From Undaria pinnatifida (taxonomy: Eukaryota; Sar; Phaeophyceae; Laminariales; Alariaceae), in the NCBI GenBank assembly GCA_012845835.1, contig JABAKD010000006.1, forward strand, positions 9,336,705 to 9,400,704: DNA of 64,000 bases. The letters run 5' to 3'. Both the position numbers and the translations under genes were made by a program. The notes beneath the pieces are model-generated. The model was not told the DNA's origin and ran no database searches. It saw only the letters and a program-made list of their open reading frames with translations. Positions 43,770 through 57,800 of the stretch are shown here, piece by piece. Within the stretch, counting starts at the first letter, position 1; each line of letters opens with the position of its first letter.

Positions 43770-46550
43770 CCTGAAAAATGCGGGGTACTGTAGGTCGGAG
43801 GAATTTTGTGGGCAGCAATCAGCAGCCTATCGTACTCTCCTCTCGTGTAGTCTTCTGCTCTGCTGCTGCCGTCGCTGCGTGCGAGTGTCGTGATTCTTTG
43901 AGTCCGTGAGAGCCCCGATGTTCGAGTTTAGGAACGGGGGAGAGAGATGTTGGTTGTTGGGGAGGTGTAGGCAGTGTGCCGTGCGCGTGTGGTGGGTGGT
44001 TGGCGCAGTCCTTGTCTACGTACTGGATACTGGAGACCAGAGGAAAATAGACATCAATAATTTGTCTAGTCCATTACTGTCGCTTTTCAAGTGTTTTGCC
44101 GCTGAAGAACCAATAAGCAGCTTCATCTTGATGAGACAAAAGAAGAGGCAAATTTTTCCACGTTTAAACACTTGCTAAATATAAGGGCACAATAAATCGA
44201 CAGTCCCATTAATCGTACGACGAACCGTCTCGAGGAAAAGCCCCAAAGACCTCTGCGGCCACCGCACCATCGCATCACGACCGCATGACTCAAGCGTGTT
44301 AAACGTTGTATCGCACTTTTTTCCTAGTCTGCGGGCTGGGGGGTAGTGCCCCGTGGCATTTTGTGAGCCATTTTAGGCTTCCTGGCCCGACTCCGGGCAG
44401 GCAGCCTGCTGGAAGCTTGGGAAGCGTTAGTCGTTGGTGCGCGGGATATTGAGCCCCTGCATTGATGGGAATCGCGAGAAACGTGTTGTGGGTGAAGTAT
44501 GTCGTGCTCGCCATGCCGATCTCTATTTTGCTTTCATTGGCTTACCGAAAGGCGGCGCAATGGCACAGGGAGCGGGGGGACGGACGTCGGACAGCGGTGC
44601 GAGTATTCTCCAGGCGGAGGAACGACGTGCCGGCCACTGCTGATAATGTTGGGGGCACACCTCTCTCGATACACCCATGTGTTCCAGTCAAACTCTTTGG
44701 AGTTTTACAGCGTTCAAAATGCCGAGATCTGCATGAATGCACAAGGTGGAGCTTTACCCGAAGCCGGTCGTGGGTACCCCCATGTAAGAGCGCCCCGTGA
44801 CAAGCCGAGGGTCTGTGGCGTACCTATAGTTCATATCTGTGTAGCGGGAATACATAGTTTTTAGTACAAGCGGGACATGCGGATTTGCCCGCTCGTAAGT
44901 CACTGACGGCTTACCCACAGCTGTATCAATGAGTAACTGGATCTGAATTACGAGTCGTATTGTCTACCGGTATTTGTTTTCGTTCAAGTCAACAAGTCCG
45001 AATACACATTGTGACATCAGCTTCCTGAACACGCTGGGGTACTTGAGACGCTGGACCATTCAGTAGTCATCTATATTCTTCCTAGAAATTTTAGTGGAGT
45101 ATCCATCGCGCTGGTGATACTCGACGGTCTGGCGACCAGCTTCTACAGTGACGAATAGTCCCGACGTACCCAAGGAACTCCCAAGGAACATTCTGGGCAG
45201 AGCTGGGGTTGCTTCGGTAAAGAACTATTTATGTCGGAGCACTTCAGAAGGATGTACGAGGGCCCCGGTCCGCGGGCGGCTGACGCCACCCGCAACGCTC
45301 GCGCAAGGAAGCAAGCAACTAATACATTTGAAGGGGGCAGAAAGAACCGAGGTCCAACATGATTTGGTGCGAACAGCGATTTGATGATGCCAAGAGCTGC
45401 TTGCGAACAACTGCCCTGAGCTGTGCTGTGCGCTTGTTGGCGGTGTCACGTTCTGATCGGCAGTACGGGTGTAAATTTGCGTAGGGAAAAAAATAGTAGG
45501 GCCGTGAGAGGTCAAAAATACGAAGAAAAATGAAGAAAAGTAGTCTAGACTACTAGGTACACAACATGTGTCATTATACCCGGTACTGCCCTATATTCGA
45601 AATAAAGCACAGCGCAGAACGACACAGTACTGCAGCGTAGGGCATGGCACCGCACCGCTCGGCTCCCACGGCTCCGCACGGCTCCGCACGGTGCTACACT
45701 ACGCTGCTGCTGAGCTACTCTCTATATATAGCTGGACTGATCAGAGCTGGGCGTCCATTGTGATCCAACACCGCCGTAGTACCTGGTATGTACAAACCCG
45801 GTACAACATCAGGTTATGTGATATCCTCGAGCCTGGTATATCAGTTTCGTGAGTTCGAATCCCCCCGAGAGCATACTCGCATAAATACTTGGTGTTTTGA
45901 TTGCGCACAAATTGACTTTCGGAAAGCGCGAGAGCGAGAGGTAGCAACACTCTATGAAAAATCGACGAGCAGTCATTTAATTTTGGTACCAGATAAGCCA
46001 GGGAAAAACAGCAGTCATATATAACCCACCTGGTATATTACAGAAATATGAAGAATCTACAGGCCATTGACAGTCCTCTGGATATTCCAATAGGCATATC
46101 AACAGGCTATACATTTCCAGGACATTGTAGCTAACGTGTTCCAGTCTACAGCAAGCGGCGACGGCGGCAATACCTTTTGGCACATATGGAAACAGTGCAT
46201 CAAATCATGAGAAGGCTAGTCCGGAGAAGAGAGGCAGCGAGATCCATGGGCGTGAATTGATCGACCAGTATGCATGAATTGTAGCCTAGTGGAAGACAAA
46301 TGGTCGTATTCGATCTACAATATTACAAAGCAGTACGATATGTAGATTAAGAAGGCTATTAGCAGACGAGTAGGTACATTCCAAAGGCTGATCAAATAGT
46401 ATTAGAGTATATATATTGTGTAAAAAGGCCATCTAAACCTACAAACGATCTATTGAGCGCAGGCTACTTAAGTGTTCAGCATGCATGTGCCAAACTTCAC
46501 CTGGCAGGGTGGGGACAGCGGCATATTGTACATGGCATTACAGTTTTTCT
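43770..46550. other. Gene-poor stretch
   Basis: Overlapping ORFs at 44462-44864 occur in two frames; one starts with ATG at 44465 and has a hydrophobic stretch (VLWVKYVVLAMPISILLSLA). Neither shows a recognised motif. GTTCGAATCCCCCCGAGAGC at about 45853 resembles a tRNA T-arm and acceptor but has no complementary 5' half. CGGCTCCGCACGGCTCCGCA direct repeats lie near 45670-45690. Confidence 0.35.
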
Positions 46551-46639
46551 CAGCCCCTGCACTATATTCGCCATTTTTTTCATCTCAATCCATGGACGTA
46601 GGTGCGGTGTCGCTAAACTGGCTCTTGTCCCTCTCCCCA

Positions 46640-47660
46640 CCCCCCGATCCCTCTTGTTCAAACGCCCCACCTGAAATCAAAATATTCAAGAGTAGTAAAC
46701 ACTACCAGCCAGCTGATATCATCTCATTATCCATCTAGCCATCCATGCCGTAGCTCCAACTCATCTCCGCCCCCCCACCCCCCCCCCCCCTTTGTTCCCC
46801 GCCCGGTTCGTTCAAACGCCCCACTTACAATCGAAATCGGTCATAGTAATAAACACTCCTAAGCAATTGATATCATGTCATTATCTTTCTAGCCATCCAT
46901 GACGTAGCTTTCATTAATCCCCCCTCCCCCCCTTCAACGCCCCCTCCTTCCCCACACCCCGCACGATTGCCTAGACCCAGCACCGCGCGTATAGCAAGCC
47001 CCTACATATATTATTAGTACGCGCGATCGCTGGATCACACACAATGTTGCGAACATCAGTGTCGACCAAATCCGCGACTTATATATTATATGTGATTAAG
47101 CCTCTTGAAAAACCTCCCCCCCCCCCCCTCCCCCCCCCCGCCTTTTTTATATTTTTTTCCTCGCTTTCTCTTGCTTAAACGCCCTACCTACTATTGAAAT
47201 CCGCCAGAGTAATAAACACTTCCACGCCCTGGATATCGCCTGGTTATCGTTTCAGAGCCGTCCATGCCGCTGCTGCAATTCCCACCCACCCTCGCCCCCA
47301 ACGCCCCCTCCTTCCCCACCACCCGCACCATCGCCTAGACCTAGCACCACGCGCATAGCAAACCCCTGCATATATGCGACCTAAAGCCCTCCCCCCCCGC
47401 CCCCGCCCCCCCCCCCGCTACAAATCCCCCCCCCTCCCCCACAAGAAATATTTATAGTTTCGGTGTACAAATTGACCTGCCCCACCCGTCCCCTCCCCCC
47501 CCTCCCCCTCTCCTCCCCCCCTTTTGATCAGAATCAGGCCCCCACGTCCTTAAAAACTCCGCCCTTCCCTCACCGGATATTCGATATACAGGATTTACTA
47601 CATAAACTGATGCATTTCCTTCCATAGCTGTCAGATTTTGTGCCCCTCAAAAACCGGATT
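46640..47660 (+). repeat. Dispersed poly-C-rich repeat (family P), large copy
   Basis: Successive units carry AAACGCCCCACCTGAAATCA, GATATCATCTCATTATC, CCATCCATGCCGTAGCTCCA and long C runs, ending with CAGATTTTGTGCCCCTC. The block 47170-47660 is nearly the same as 37800-38280 in direct orientation, so these two copies share a recent source. Confidence 0.8.
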
Positions 47661-48407
47661 TACACTATAGCGAAATGTGAAAGGCTGGCGACATGGATAG
47701 ACTACTCATCTCACTAACCCACTTCCGCCAAGTTTTTCATGGCAACACCATACGCAATGATGTTCGAATTGATAGGACAGCACTGCTGTGGGTATCATAC
47801 CGTTGTTGAGCAAGTACTCTGATTCCTTGTAACTGGTATGATATGTACTTGGTAGTGACATGCTATATATCGCCGGTCGATGTCCTTCTAAGTGTAAGTG
47901 TATCGCGAAACCCGAAAGGAAACGTCCGTTTGTCGACACGTGGAGCTGATGACGCTGGTTTCTCGTCGTGCAATTTTATGTTCATCCTTGGTTCTTAGGT
48001 GCCTGAGCACTTCCCAGTGTGTCAAGCACGTGCGATAGAACCGTAACCCCTCCACTCACCCGGTTTGTCGAACTCAAAGTCTTCTCTGGTTGATGCACCC
48101 CAACGCTTGGTACGTCCAGGTATAGTCTATTGTCGTAGATACAACACTTGAGCTGTCGGTGATTGTGTCAGTGATTGACCTGAACGTTGTAATAAAGGTA
48201 GCCGTACACGAGGAGTGGGGCGATCGATATCACACCCAACAAGCACCCAAGAAGAAATTTACTATTATGGACTGGTCCCGGTACCAAGGTGGAGAGGATT
48301 CGCAATTCAAACTGTACTAGGTCTAAGCGATAGATACGGTGCCCTTTTGTTTCACAACTTAACAACTAATATCTGCATTTACGTCCTCCCGCCACGGTAG
48401 ATAGGAA

Positions 48408-49728
48408 TTAGATGCTACTATGTATGTCTTTTTTTATTCTGGCCAGGTGAGCGCTTCGTCGGTCGCGCACTTCGTCGGTCGCGCGCTCTTCAGAATCGTC
48501 GTCATTACTAGGATGCTTCGAACGCATATCGTACTCATAACGCACCCGTTGTAGATCGGCAATGAACGACGCTTCATTCCCTCCGGCTTGGATGCTATGT
48601 TTGACCGAGGTCGACACTCTGTCGTGAACTCCATCAATTATCTTCGTACGTTGTCTCCAGGTACTAGCCGGTTCGTTACTCAGATCCGTGGGCACGTGCA
48701 ATACAGCAGGCACCCCCAAAGTATGGCGCTTGCCTAAGCTATTGTTTTGGGAGGGATATGTTCGAAAAAATGACCCTGCGTAACACGCACTAGTTACGAG
48801 GGCTACTACCAGACCACCGACGAGATCAAATTCACAGAAGAAGAACAAGCACACGATACTTACTACGGCTGCTTGTTGCTGTGGAGCTTTTCTGTCGCGA
48901 CGTTCGTCCTGTGGGTATTTGTCGCGTTCAGCAAGAAGACACGCATCAAAAACACAATTCGAACCTCAAAACCAAACTAAACGTTTCGCTTGAGCTTGAC
49001 TTCGTGCTTCAAGATAAGTACGCCCGACCAAACCTCCGTACCGTCCTCAAATGATGCAACTTGAAATCCAGAGAATCAATGCAGAATGTCGCCGCCCGTT
49101 GTTCTCCTGGTCAGAGTGTATGCCGCCATTTTTGTTCCTTTCAAGATAAAATGTATGACCGCACGGAGCTATTGATTACGGCGAATTGATGTCCTTTTTA
49201 GCTCATCCGTCCACCTTCCCACGCGCATAGAGAGCAACGCCGATCCTCGTGTGCAGTTGTTTGGTTGTACGATCAAAGCAGTATACCCCGCTCTCGCCCG
49301 GCTCCGGTCTACCCGTTTAGGTGTTTTCTTTACCAGGCCTTTCCACGTATTGGACACCATGATGACGTGCACCGTATACGACACGAAGAGCGCCATGATA
49401 TTTGCGTTAAACGCCGCTTCGTTGGTAAAGGCCTATGATGATAGAGTTCGTCGTACACGTGAATCGTGGAAAGGCAATTGCCCTCAACTATTGAGTCGAA
49501 TAAGTGGTCAGCTTCACTCTATTTTGTCATGACGATAAAGACGAACGCCCAGCAGAAAATACTTGAACTGGTCACTCTTGCGCTGAGGGTAGTGGTACAG
49601 GTTTCAACGCACGTCCAGCTACCGGCAGAACACTGAACCAGTACACACGTTCTACTTTGTGCCACTTCTGGTATATCTCCATAATCAATAGTCGATCGAT
49701 TCCCGCATGTGGAAGATGCGTAATTCAT
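48408..49728 (-). CDS. Candidate multi-exon membrane protein gene (exon borders uncertain)
   Basis: Three minus-strand stretches look coding. At 49728-49540, TCVLVQCSAGSWTCVETCTT is followed by FKYFLLGVRLYRHDKIE in a second frame after a possible CCAG acceptor. At 49432-49334, bounded by ATAG and GTAAAG, it reads AFTNEAAFNANIMALFVSYT, VHVIMVSNTWKGL. At 48964-48864, bounded by GAG and GTAAGT, it reads SNCVFDACLLAERDKYPQDE, RRDRKAPQQQAAV, and the frame stays open to 48408 through another hydrophobic segment (FDLVGGLVVALVTSACYAGS). The second stretch faintly recalls a class C GPCR segment, but exon phases do not all agree and the order is not that of a full 7TM. A further TM-like ORF lies at 48168-48365. 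Treat as unidentified. Confidence 0.3.
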
Positions 49729-49729
49729 T

Positions 49730-52700
49730 GGTCACGCGTCTCCTACATAGTAGAATTTCACAGACTATGCACAATACGCCATTGCTTGTCAAGGACACCA
49801 GGTGTGTAAAAGTATAAGTCGGTGATGACCCCCCTTGTGACGTTATGATAAGAGGGTCACTGCCTTTGCTTAGAGGTCAAGCAGGCAGCACCGTACTACG
49901 TAGCTACCGCATAAAACGGATGATAACACACACCCCGACGAAAGCACACCGAGGGGTACGCGTATATATATATATATGTATATATCTCTTGTCTTTCGAC
50001 CATCACTTCAATACTGGGAGTACGTTGAAAACGACCCCCCCCGCCGGACGTACGCCTGAAATCAGATCCAACCCGAAGGTATCAAACCCGGAGGCCACCA
50101 TCCACCCACAACTCGCACTAACGGATACCGATGCCGGTTCCAGTCCAAAGGCAACTGCAGCGTCGCAACACAGTGGATCGGACCAGCCTTCAGCCTGGAC
50201 ACTTACTTCCCGTACCTGCTGTTGCCGCGCACCATGCGGGGATCACGCCGATTGTTTTCGGGCCCGCCGTACCGCAACCGGTACCCATACTGGTACTGCC
50301 ACTACTGCCGAGGTCCAAACTACCGTGTCACGAAACCCCCGCGACGAGTGATAGTACCGGAATATTGTGCAAAGCTCGTACATCAAAGTTTTAAACTCTA
50401 ATGTCCTTGGTTGTTTAGCGTCAGCAAACCTGATTTATCGCACCGACATTGGGAGGTACTTATGACATAGGGGTAGGATATTTATTACGTGTGTCAACGC
50501 CCTATCGGTACGTGACGTGGCGATACATTGGTGACTACCCGGGGGGGAAATGTCTTAGGTGTAGCCGAAAATCTCTAAATATTCCGGGCATCGACGACAG
50601 TATCGGTGAATCTATGACAACATTTTTTCTGTTTGTATCGGCCCCACCTACCAGAATTCGCCGTCCTTGTGGGTATTGTCACCACTTATACATTGCCTCC
50701 AATACCTTTGGCTTAGCATCATTATCTTCCATTACACTGGGCCGTGGTTCTCAACATAAAAAATGTGGCAGTGGTACTGTGCGGACGGGGACAACACCCG
50801 CACGTGTTAAATCATGTCCTTGCTGCCGACCTAGCATTCCAGTTAGCACCTTAGGCCGGCGGGCGTTGCAAACGTAGCATTTTGCAGCCCTGGGAACCAT
50901 AATGTTGAATACTCCTCGAAGTACTATTAATAGCGCACGCAAGATCTATTCTTCGGCCGTCGTGCACCTACACGTTTTGAGCCTCGACCCTTGAGGAGCT
51001 CTCCCACTCACTAAACATAGATTGTTTTCGACTCCGGAAGTTTCAACCCCAAGGACATGACCATGTCTGCCTGAAGTTTCAAAACGGACTAGTATACAGA
51101 ACTCCAGGTGTGATTCGCGCCACATTTTTTTCGAAAACCTAGACGTTCAACCCGAAGGACACAACCCCGGCAAGCTGCACGTACAAAGCAGATAATGAAA
51201 GTTAACTCGGGTTTCGAGCGAATTTGCGACGTGCCTCAATCGAGGATCACCACCAGCCCCACACCTTCATGAAACAGACAACATTACTCGCAGCCTAGCA
51301 CGCTTCGTAGGCATCGCTCCACGTTCCAAAAGCGGATCTTGACGATGCACGTGTAGTAGAGAGTGTGCAATTTCCCTCATTAACTGTCACGCAGAGGCCT
51401 GGTAATGTCCATCCTACCGTCTCGTTGACGCAACAGTAACGATACACAACAAATGCGTCCGCGAGTGCGAAAAAAAACTAACCACTCGAAGCCACAGTCG
51501 GGTGACAAAACTCTTTCTTCCGTCCCCCCTTGTCTTCCTTGTTGGCGAAAATTCGACGTGCTCTACCTCGGCAACGTCGAGATGCGATCAAATACAGTCG
51601 TTCCACGACGGACGTTTATGGTGCGAATACCCCACCCACACACACCCCAACTCTCTCCAGCCACATCTTATACATCTGGGGGCGCTATGGACACAAACCT
51701 TTCGCATTGTGGAGAGTTCGACTGATTGGTCCCGCCCTTTGATATTATTGTTTATTCACATTATGCGTGCGATACCCTCAGAAATGTAATGCTGCAGGTG
51801 GTCGCCCGTTGATACCCATGCCTCTCGTAAATTGCTCGTGAACACGTCAATGGACACGTACGCGGTCAAGAGGGGACCCCTACCGCCATAAAGACTCGTA
51901 GAGGTTTTAACAGCGATAACTGCACGCTAGACTGGAAGCAAGAGCTTTATGTGAAACGCCCACACCGAGCGCTAAGTGTCCATCCCTCTTCCCTCTACAC
52001 TCAGGTTGAACGTAACACACAAAAATTGTATATATAGGTCGATTCTAGCCAACACAATACGAGTAATATATAGGTACTCATTCGAGTTAGCATTTTCTTG
52101 TGTTCCAGTATATATCCACAGCTAGGTTTCTATCACTGATTACGTTTTTTCTTGATTTAGCGTCCAACACAGGGGCACATTGAGCTACAAAATCGTTTAT
52201 TCATGGTATTCCCCACAATGAAGAGTACAATCAGGAAAACCAACGACACTCTTGTACTATTCCTCCGGCGGATCGAGGCAAGTGTAGCCCCCCCCCCCCT
52301 AACTTTGCTATAATGTTTGCACCACTTGCACCATTGACGCTGCGCATCCCTGACAGAAACAATCCAACGTAGTTAAAGGCGCAGCCTAACTTACCATTGC
52401 CCATTGCGGCACGAAAGCTTAAGAACGCAAAGGAAGAAGGGTGTCACAGGCGCGAGTGACCCCAAGAAACTTCAAAAGCATGACCCAACACGAACCACAT
52501 CCGTAAACACCTAACACATCTTGATTCCAGATGTGGATGACGTGCATAAACGAACGTTTCGTCTTCCAAACAACTAACGCGTTTACCGATATACCGAAGC
52601 TACGGCTGAAAATAATGACCAACAACGATGAGCAATCGCCCCGAGTAACACGGAGGTACTCAAAAGGACACCCCGATTAAACAGCCTGGGTCGTCGTGCA

Positions 52701-54630
52701 TCTCATCATCTGCCCCAGGAGCCATCCATATCTGTAAACATCTGAAACAAGCATCTTGATTCTCGACGCGGACCACGTGTCTACCCGACCATTTCCGATG
52801 TTTTTACACGTTGAACGCTACGTCAAAACAATGACTGACACCGACCAACAACGACAAAAAACGAAAGTGTGAGAGACACGGACTACGCTACGTGCATCAC
52901 ATTGCTTCCAAGACATTGAAACGGGAGTACAAACTAACATATCTGCGGGACACCTACTTTGACGCGAACGGAATGGGAAAATAGGCAATCTGATAGACGT
53001 GCACCAAACTATTTGCAACCGCAGAACCTCACACACAGCTATGAAACTGATCAAACTGCCAATGGCGTGAACAACGATAGAGCGTGGAGGTTGTGCGAAA
53101 AACCATTTTAACTGATGACGAGGCTCATCAACTCCGTTATTGCGCGGAGCAAGTAATACGAGTCACTACAAAACCTTTTATGGTGGAAATGTCTTGTGTT
53201 TAACGGCCTACACCGGGACCGTGTTGGTAGCCATCATCCACTCCTCTCATTGGTCTTGCGAATGGTATACGGGTGCCGGGAATATATCTCCTTATTTGAT
53301 GACCCACACAAAATTCTGGTGCTACGCTTTCTGTAACCCGAGTCAATACCCATAATATTTGACGTGGACGACGATATTGTCGACATATCCTTGCATGTCC
53401 ATGAGGTATCCCAGTCACGGCTCAACCAGGAAGCGCACCTGCGGAACACAAGGTTGTAGACGGTAACCGAAAACGAATATGTTACGGATCACCCTAAACT
53501 CTCAGCGTATATATTTTGCCCTCGTTTGGTGTTGTGATTGTGATTACAACGACAGATAGACATACAACATACCCGTTGATTGGCCAGCTACAACCAGCTA
53601 CAGGGGCAAATCGTGCGGGGGAGTGGGGTAGACACAGTGTTAATAAGTCGGTCGTAGCTTTTCCCAGGACGCTAACGGCCGAACGAAACCAGGCCAGGGG
53701 AGGGTGAGTGTTCCCTGTCTTACCGCCATGCTTGCGGCACTCGACCAAGCGATTATCTACCTCAGCTAAGATGGTGGCACGTGGCTGTCGCGGCATAGGC
53801 AACCATTCCATGACGGTTCCACGCGGCAAACGAAAATAGAACGAAAACTTAACGCCGGAAAAGAATTTTGGGCGTTTCTGGTGCACGTGACTCCCAGCCG
53901 ATGCCAAAATTGTTTTTGAGCCCCGAAAATGACTCTGTTACCGTTGCAACGTTTGGCGTGTCGACGCCATCGTTGACTTTATGACGTTAGTTGTCGGCGG
54001 AGGTTGTATTCGCCGGTTTTGACAGATATCTGGAAGCGTGTTCACCTTTCTTTGTGGTTGTGTACACTTGAGGATCTTACTGTTTGCCACCAGACTCCTA
54101 TCTGTTTGATCGTTGAGTGCTTGGTAAAAAAAAAGCCGCCCCCAGCGATGTCGTTTATATGGACATTTTCGCAAGTGGACCATGAAGGTTTCATGTCGAG
54201 GTATCAGGGTATCTTCGCTGGAGAGTTCAACGTGGGGGATATTTGAGAGTTCGTGTACATGTGGGACTATATTCTGTGGAGCAGGCTCGACGATCCGTCT
54301 GTACGAACCTTGGTGCTTTCAAACTGGGCATGAGGCGAGCAAGGGTGGGCGCTTTATCGGCCAAGCATTTATGGATGACGCGGCTCTTTAACTGGGAGAT
54401 TTCATGATCCCGTTGCAATTTGATGATAAAAAACTTCGAATATCTAGTCCATGCGTCGTTTACAATCAGAGTAAGCCTTCATATTTTATCGAAATCAGTT
54501 TGTAAGCTCGGTATCGAGTTTTTACACGAGGAAGTTCATGGCGTCAGGATAACTCCTAGCGTAGAATGCGTTGTATGAACTCCTCACACAGGCAAATTCA
54601 TGCAGATTAATGTACGGTTGGCCATGTAAT
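49730..54630. other. Gene-poor stretch with weak ORFs
   Basis: The ORF 50449-50877 (plus, no ATG start) has a zinc-finger-like spacing: CGYC, later HKKC, then CPCC. It may be transposon-derived. The ORF 53494-53907 (minus) includes MEWLPMPRQPRATILAEVDN but no known motif. The remainder has no supported gene, and no LNR or discoidin exon was found in this interval. Confidence 0.35.
52498..52855. repeat. Diverged direct duplication, ~125 bp units 230 bp apart
   Basis: CATCCGTAAACACCT...CATCTTGATTC...AATAATGACCAACAACGA at about 52498-52625 matches CATATCTGTAAACATCT...CATCTTGATTC...AACAATGACTGAC...CAACAACGA at about 52728-52855 in the same order. Divergence is high, so the duplication is old. 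Confidence 0.5.
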
Positions 54631-54633
54631 GGG

Positions 54634-54801
54634 TTAGCATTGTGCACCACTTGCCTCTAGAATGCTTAACCAGTCGTCCGGGCTGAGGTTGACCGATGTG
54701 AGCGACAAAGTGGCTACCCCGACTCCGTCGATGCCGAGTTCGTTGAAGGTTGATCCCGGGTACGAATCGAACTCGCCTGTGACCTCGCCGTTGATCGCTA
54801 C
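54634..54801 (-). CDS. Terminal exon: discoidin C-terminal half and stop
   Basis: The acceptor CTTAG precedes 54801 and the frame is phase 0. It encodes VAINGEVTGEFDSYPGSTFN, ELGIDGVGVATLSLTSVN, LSPDDWLSILE and then ASGAQC-TAA. The post-Glu hexamer is GCAAGT, a good GC-type donor, but the conserved length (168 nt) and C-stop ending shared with 4558-4725 favour reading through. Confidence 0.8.
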   Translation of the reverse strand, partial: VAINGEVTGEFDSYPGSTFNELGIDGVGVATLSLTSVNLSPDDWLSILEASGAQC

Positions 54802-57800
54802 CTAAGCTTCGTTTAACGGCGAAAATTCGTCAAGCATCCGTCTAAGACACTTATGATGTCGCACTATTTCACCAAAGTATCTAGACACTGTGCAGCGTGC
54901 AGGTACCTGCTTTCATGGTTAGAGTTAAATAAAGATCCCAGGGCTGTACGCCATTGAGGATGAACTTCGTGTTGCAATCGGAGTGGCGGCGATATTATTT
55001 TCCAATGCGACGTACAATAGTGATCCAGCATAAGTTCGGTGCGTTGCCAGACCACAGCGGACCCAGGGACGCGGAAACCCGGCAATATTATCGGAATCGG
55101 AGTACGTTCTACTGATTGAGAAAGTTCGTTGAGAGCGCTTTTCTCAGCACTAAGCAGCGGCCGCGTTAAAACGAACACCACACATACAACGGCCCACCAA
55201 GGTACGTTTAGAGGCAGAATATTATGCCGAGCCCATCGTTTTTTGCGACCTGATTGTCCTCCACCCGTAAGTTTCCTTGTCCATTGATATATATATATAT
55301 GCAACGATATGACATACTGTATGACCGCAATCAACATTTGTCACAACGACGACAATACAGCACAGTTCACCGGATGCAACCGTTAAATAACACACGTTAA
55401 AACAATGCCCGGTTGTTGAAACCTTGCCATACCTTTTTGCATCAGCCTTGCTTTAGCGGATAAACGCTTCATCTGTGGGGAATACCAACGATATCAGCCA
55501 CGGCAGCATTGAACACTTCGACGTCGAGCCGTTTCGGGATACGATGCGGCTAGAACGTCAGTCGCACTACGAAAGCGAATGAACTCCATGTAGGAGGACG
55601 ATCCCGATATCAACCCGTACAGTGAGTGGTATTTGTTTCACACGGGCCATAGGTTTGTCCCACAAAGAAGATCCATTCAACAAAAAAAAAACGAATGTTC
55701 CGAAATCGAGACAAAACCGTGAACATGTGCGGATGGATTGTTTGTTGTTCAATTCCAGAACAACTGAGGAACCGAGTGACAAAACGAGGGAACGCGCGAC
55801 GATACCACACGGTTCACACTCCTGTATTCGAATTTGGATGTCAACTCCCTAATCAATCGATTTGTAGGTTCAGTCATGATTAGGGCACAAGAGGCGTTCT
55901 TAAGCCTGTCATCTACTATTTCTGTCATCTAATACCTCTTAGACAACCTCTTATTTTTCACCTCTAGGGTGCGCGAGCGTTCGTCTCCCTTGTAAAAGGC
56001 GACCTGGATATCCATTATATCCTGGGGATCTTCGAAAACGAACTCGATCTCGCACAATCCTCCGTCGGGAACAATTTCCTGTGAGCAGGACCACCTCGAC
56101 TCGGGGTCTTCAACGGTGAATCCGTCCTGAGCTAGTTCGGGTAAGCATCCGTCCTCACCGCAGCCAACATCGTCGCCGGAGTCCCCAGGGCGTGAGTCGT
56201 AGGCATTGGCTGATACACTTATGATGGTCTTGGTACCAGCGAGAACATAACCTTCTATGCACGGATAGCTCGGGTCGATGCAATCGTAGTCGTTGTCGCC
56301 GCAAGCGATCTCCTCGGTGCTGACGCAGGTGCATTCGCAGCAGTCACCACCGTCGTAGCCTAGCATTCGCAGCGAATGAAGATGTTCGATGACAAACGTA
56401 TACATACCGCATGCCACCAGGGAGGGGTGGCTAAAACATCGGCATTGGTTAATGTACGTAAAATATTGGCAACTTGCCCGATACTAACTCGGAAGCTGGC
56501 GTGAAGTTCGGTTGACGCATCCCACGGTAAGGACGAACCTCGCGTTATCTCAGGATACCAAATTCGGGCTTTCTCAACACCCCAACTAGCCCTCGGCAGT
56601 AACAACCAGATATCACTTAGTATCGACGGACAATCCAAATGGCTGGATGTGCAAGTTAAGCACTTTGAAACGTCAACAGGCTTCCAGGTGAGTGGTGTAG
56701 TTCTTCGCTTTAAAAGCCTGTTATGTACATGAACAATTTGGCCCTTGGCGCCACTATCGCAGCTTGCATCGATCTTTGCGATTCACGCCTTTCTACCTTG
56801 TCAACGCCGACCCGATCTCCCCTAAACACCAAGCGCTGCCGCCTTGAATTTTGGTTATGTGTGTCTCACGCTACGATGTAGGTAGCATGTACCTCCGTTT
56901 CCGACGCTCTACACTCAAAACTTAGTTAACGTCGCAATCCTACAACCTGATCTTGAACACAGACAAATGATCGCCTAGGTGAAGAAATTCGCCAACTTCG
57001 TGCACAACTAAATACAGTGCCACGGCATTGCTTAGTTCCCAAATTGAAGATGTCTGTCGCATGTTAAAAAGTTTTGTTGGGGGAAAAGGGAGGTACCCCT
57101 GACGTAACACGTGGGCAATTTGTCGTCGAGCCCATGTCAACCTGTGCACATGCACAGCTGTGTCCCGTACTGAGATTACGTCTCTAGCCTCGGAAGCTCA
57201 CTATTACGTTGGTTGACTACATCGTTGCACAGGCAAATCAAAATATCTCGTTATTAGCTGCAAAACGGTAAGGCATGGGAAGAAGGGTTTTCACAATGGT
57301 TTTCATCGTCTAGATACACGCCATTGACAGAACGAATGAATCCGACGTGTACACCGAGATAAGTATCTACTCTAGCTGCACATCCACGATTGAGGAGAGT
57401 TTCATGTTTTAGTTTTTCTTGCTCTCGAAAACATGATCCTGGAGCTCGTTGCATCCGTTGACTATTTCACGTATTTCGCAGTTAACAGTTGACGTGCACC
57501 TATCGTTTCAAAGGCTGGCGCAGGCTGTGATAGAGGTATCACTTGTTTCTGAAACGCTTTCTGAATGACAGCGCTCCTTACCCCAAACCCGCCGGAAACT
57601 GGCTATTTTTTGCGTGGTTCTCGTTGTGTAGATCTAGGCCATGAGATTCTTCATCGGGGAGCAGTGTTTATTGTTCTCAATATTTTTTCCTGGAAACGTC
57701 GTAAGATCCGAAAGTAAAGAACCTCAGCAAAAAATTGGTCCACCTCTAGCGTAGCACGCGTCGGCTCCCAACTAGAAGATACCGACGACTCACCAAAAAC

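Noticed and set aside
45840-45875. tRNA-like T-arm and acceptor (GTTCGAATCCCCCCGAGAGC)
   Set aside because: The stem flanking TTCGAAT does not pair well, and no matching 5' acceptor, D-arm or anticodon arm is present within 100 bases upstream.
53494-53907. 137-codon minus-strand ORF
   Set aside because: The frame begins without ATG, has no recognised motif, and composition changes midway; no splice support.
54640-54655. GC-AG intron starting at the GCAAGT after the last Glu codon of the minus-strand gene
   Set aside because: The paralogue shows that the reading continues to a conserved Cys-stop with the same exon length, so an intron here is not needed; kept only as an alternative.
56611-56694. 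Plus-strand exon-like stretch (acceptor AACCAG, WLDVQVKHFETSTGFQ, donor GTGAGT)
   Set aside because: It lies antisense inside the minus-strand LNR gene, is only about 28 codons, and no partner exon was found on the plus strand. It is worth a glance only if plus-strand reads exist.
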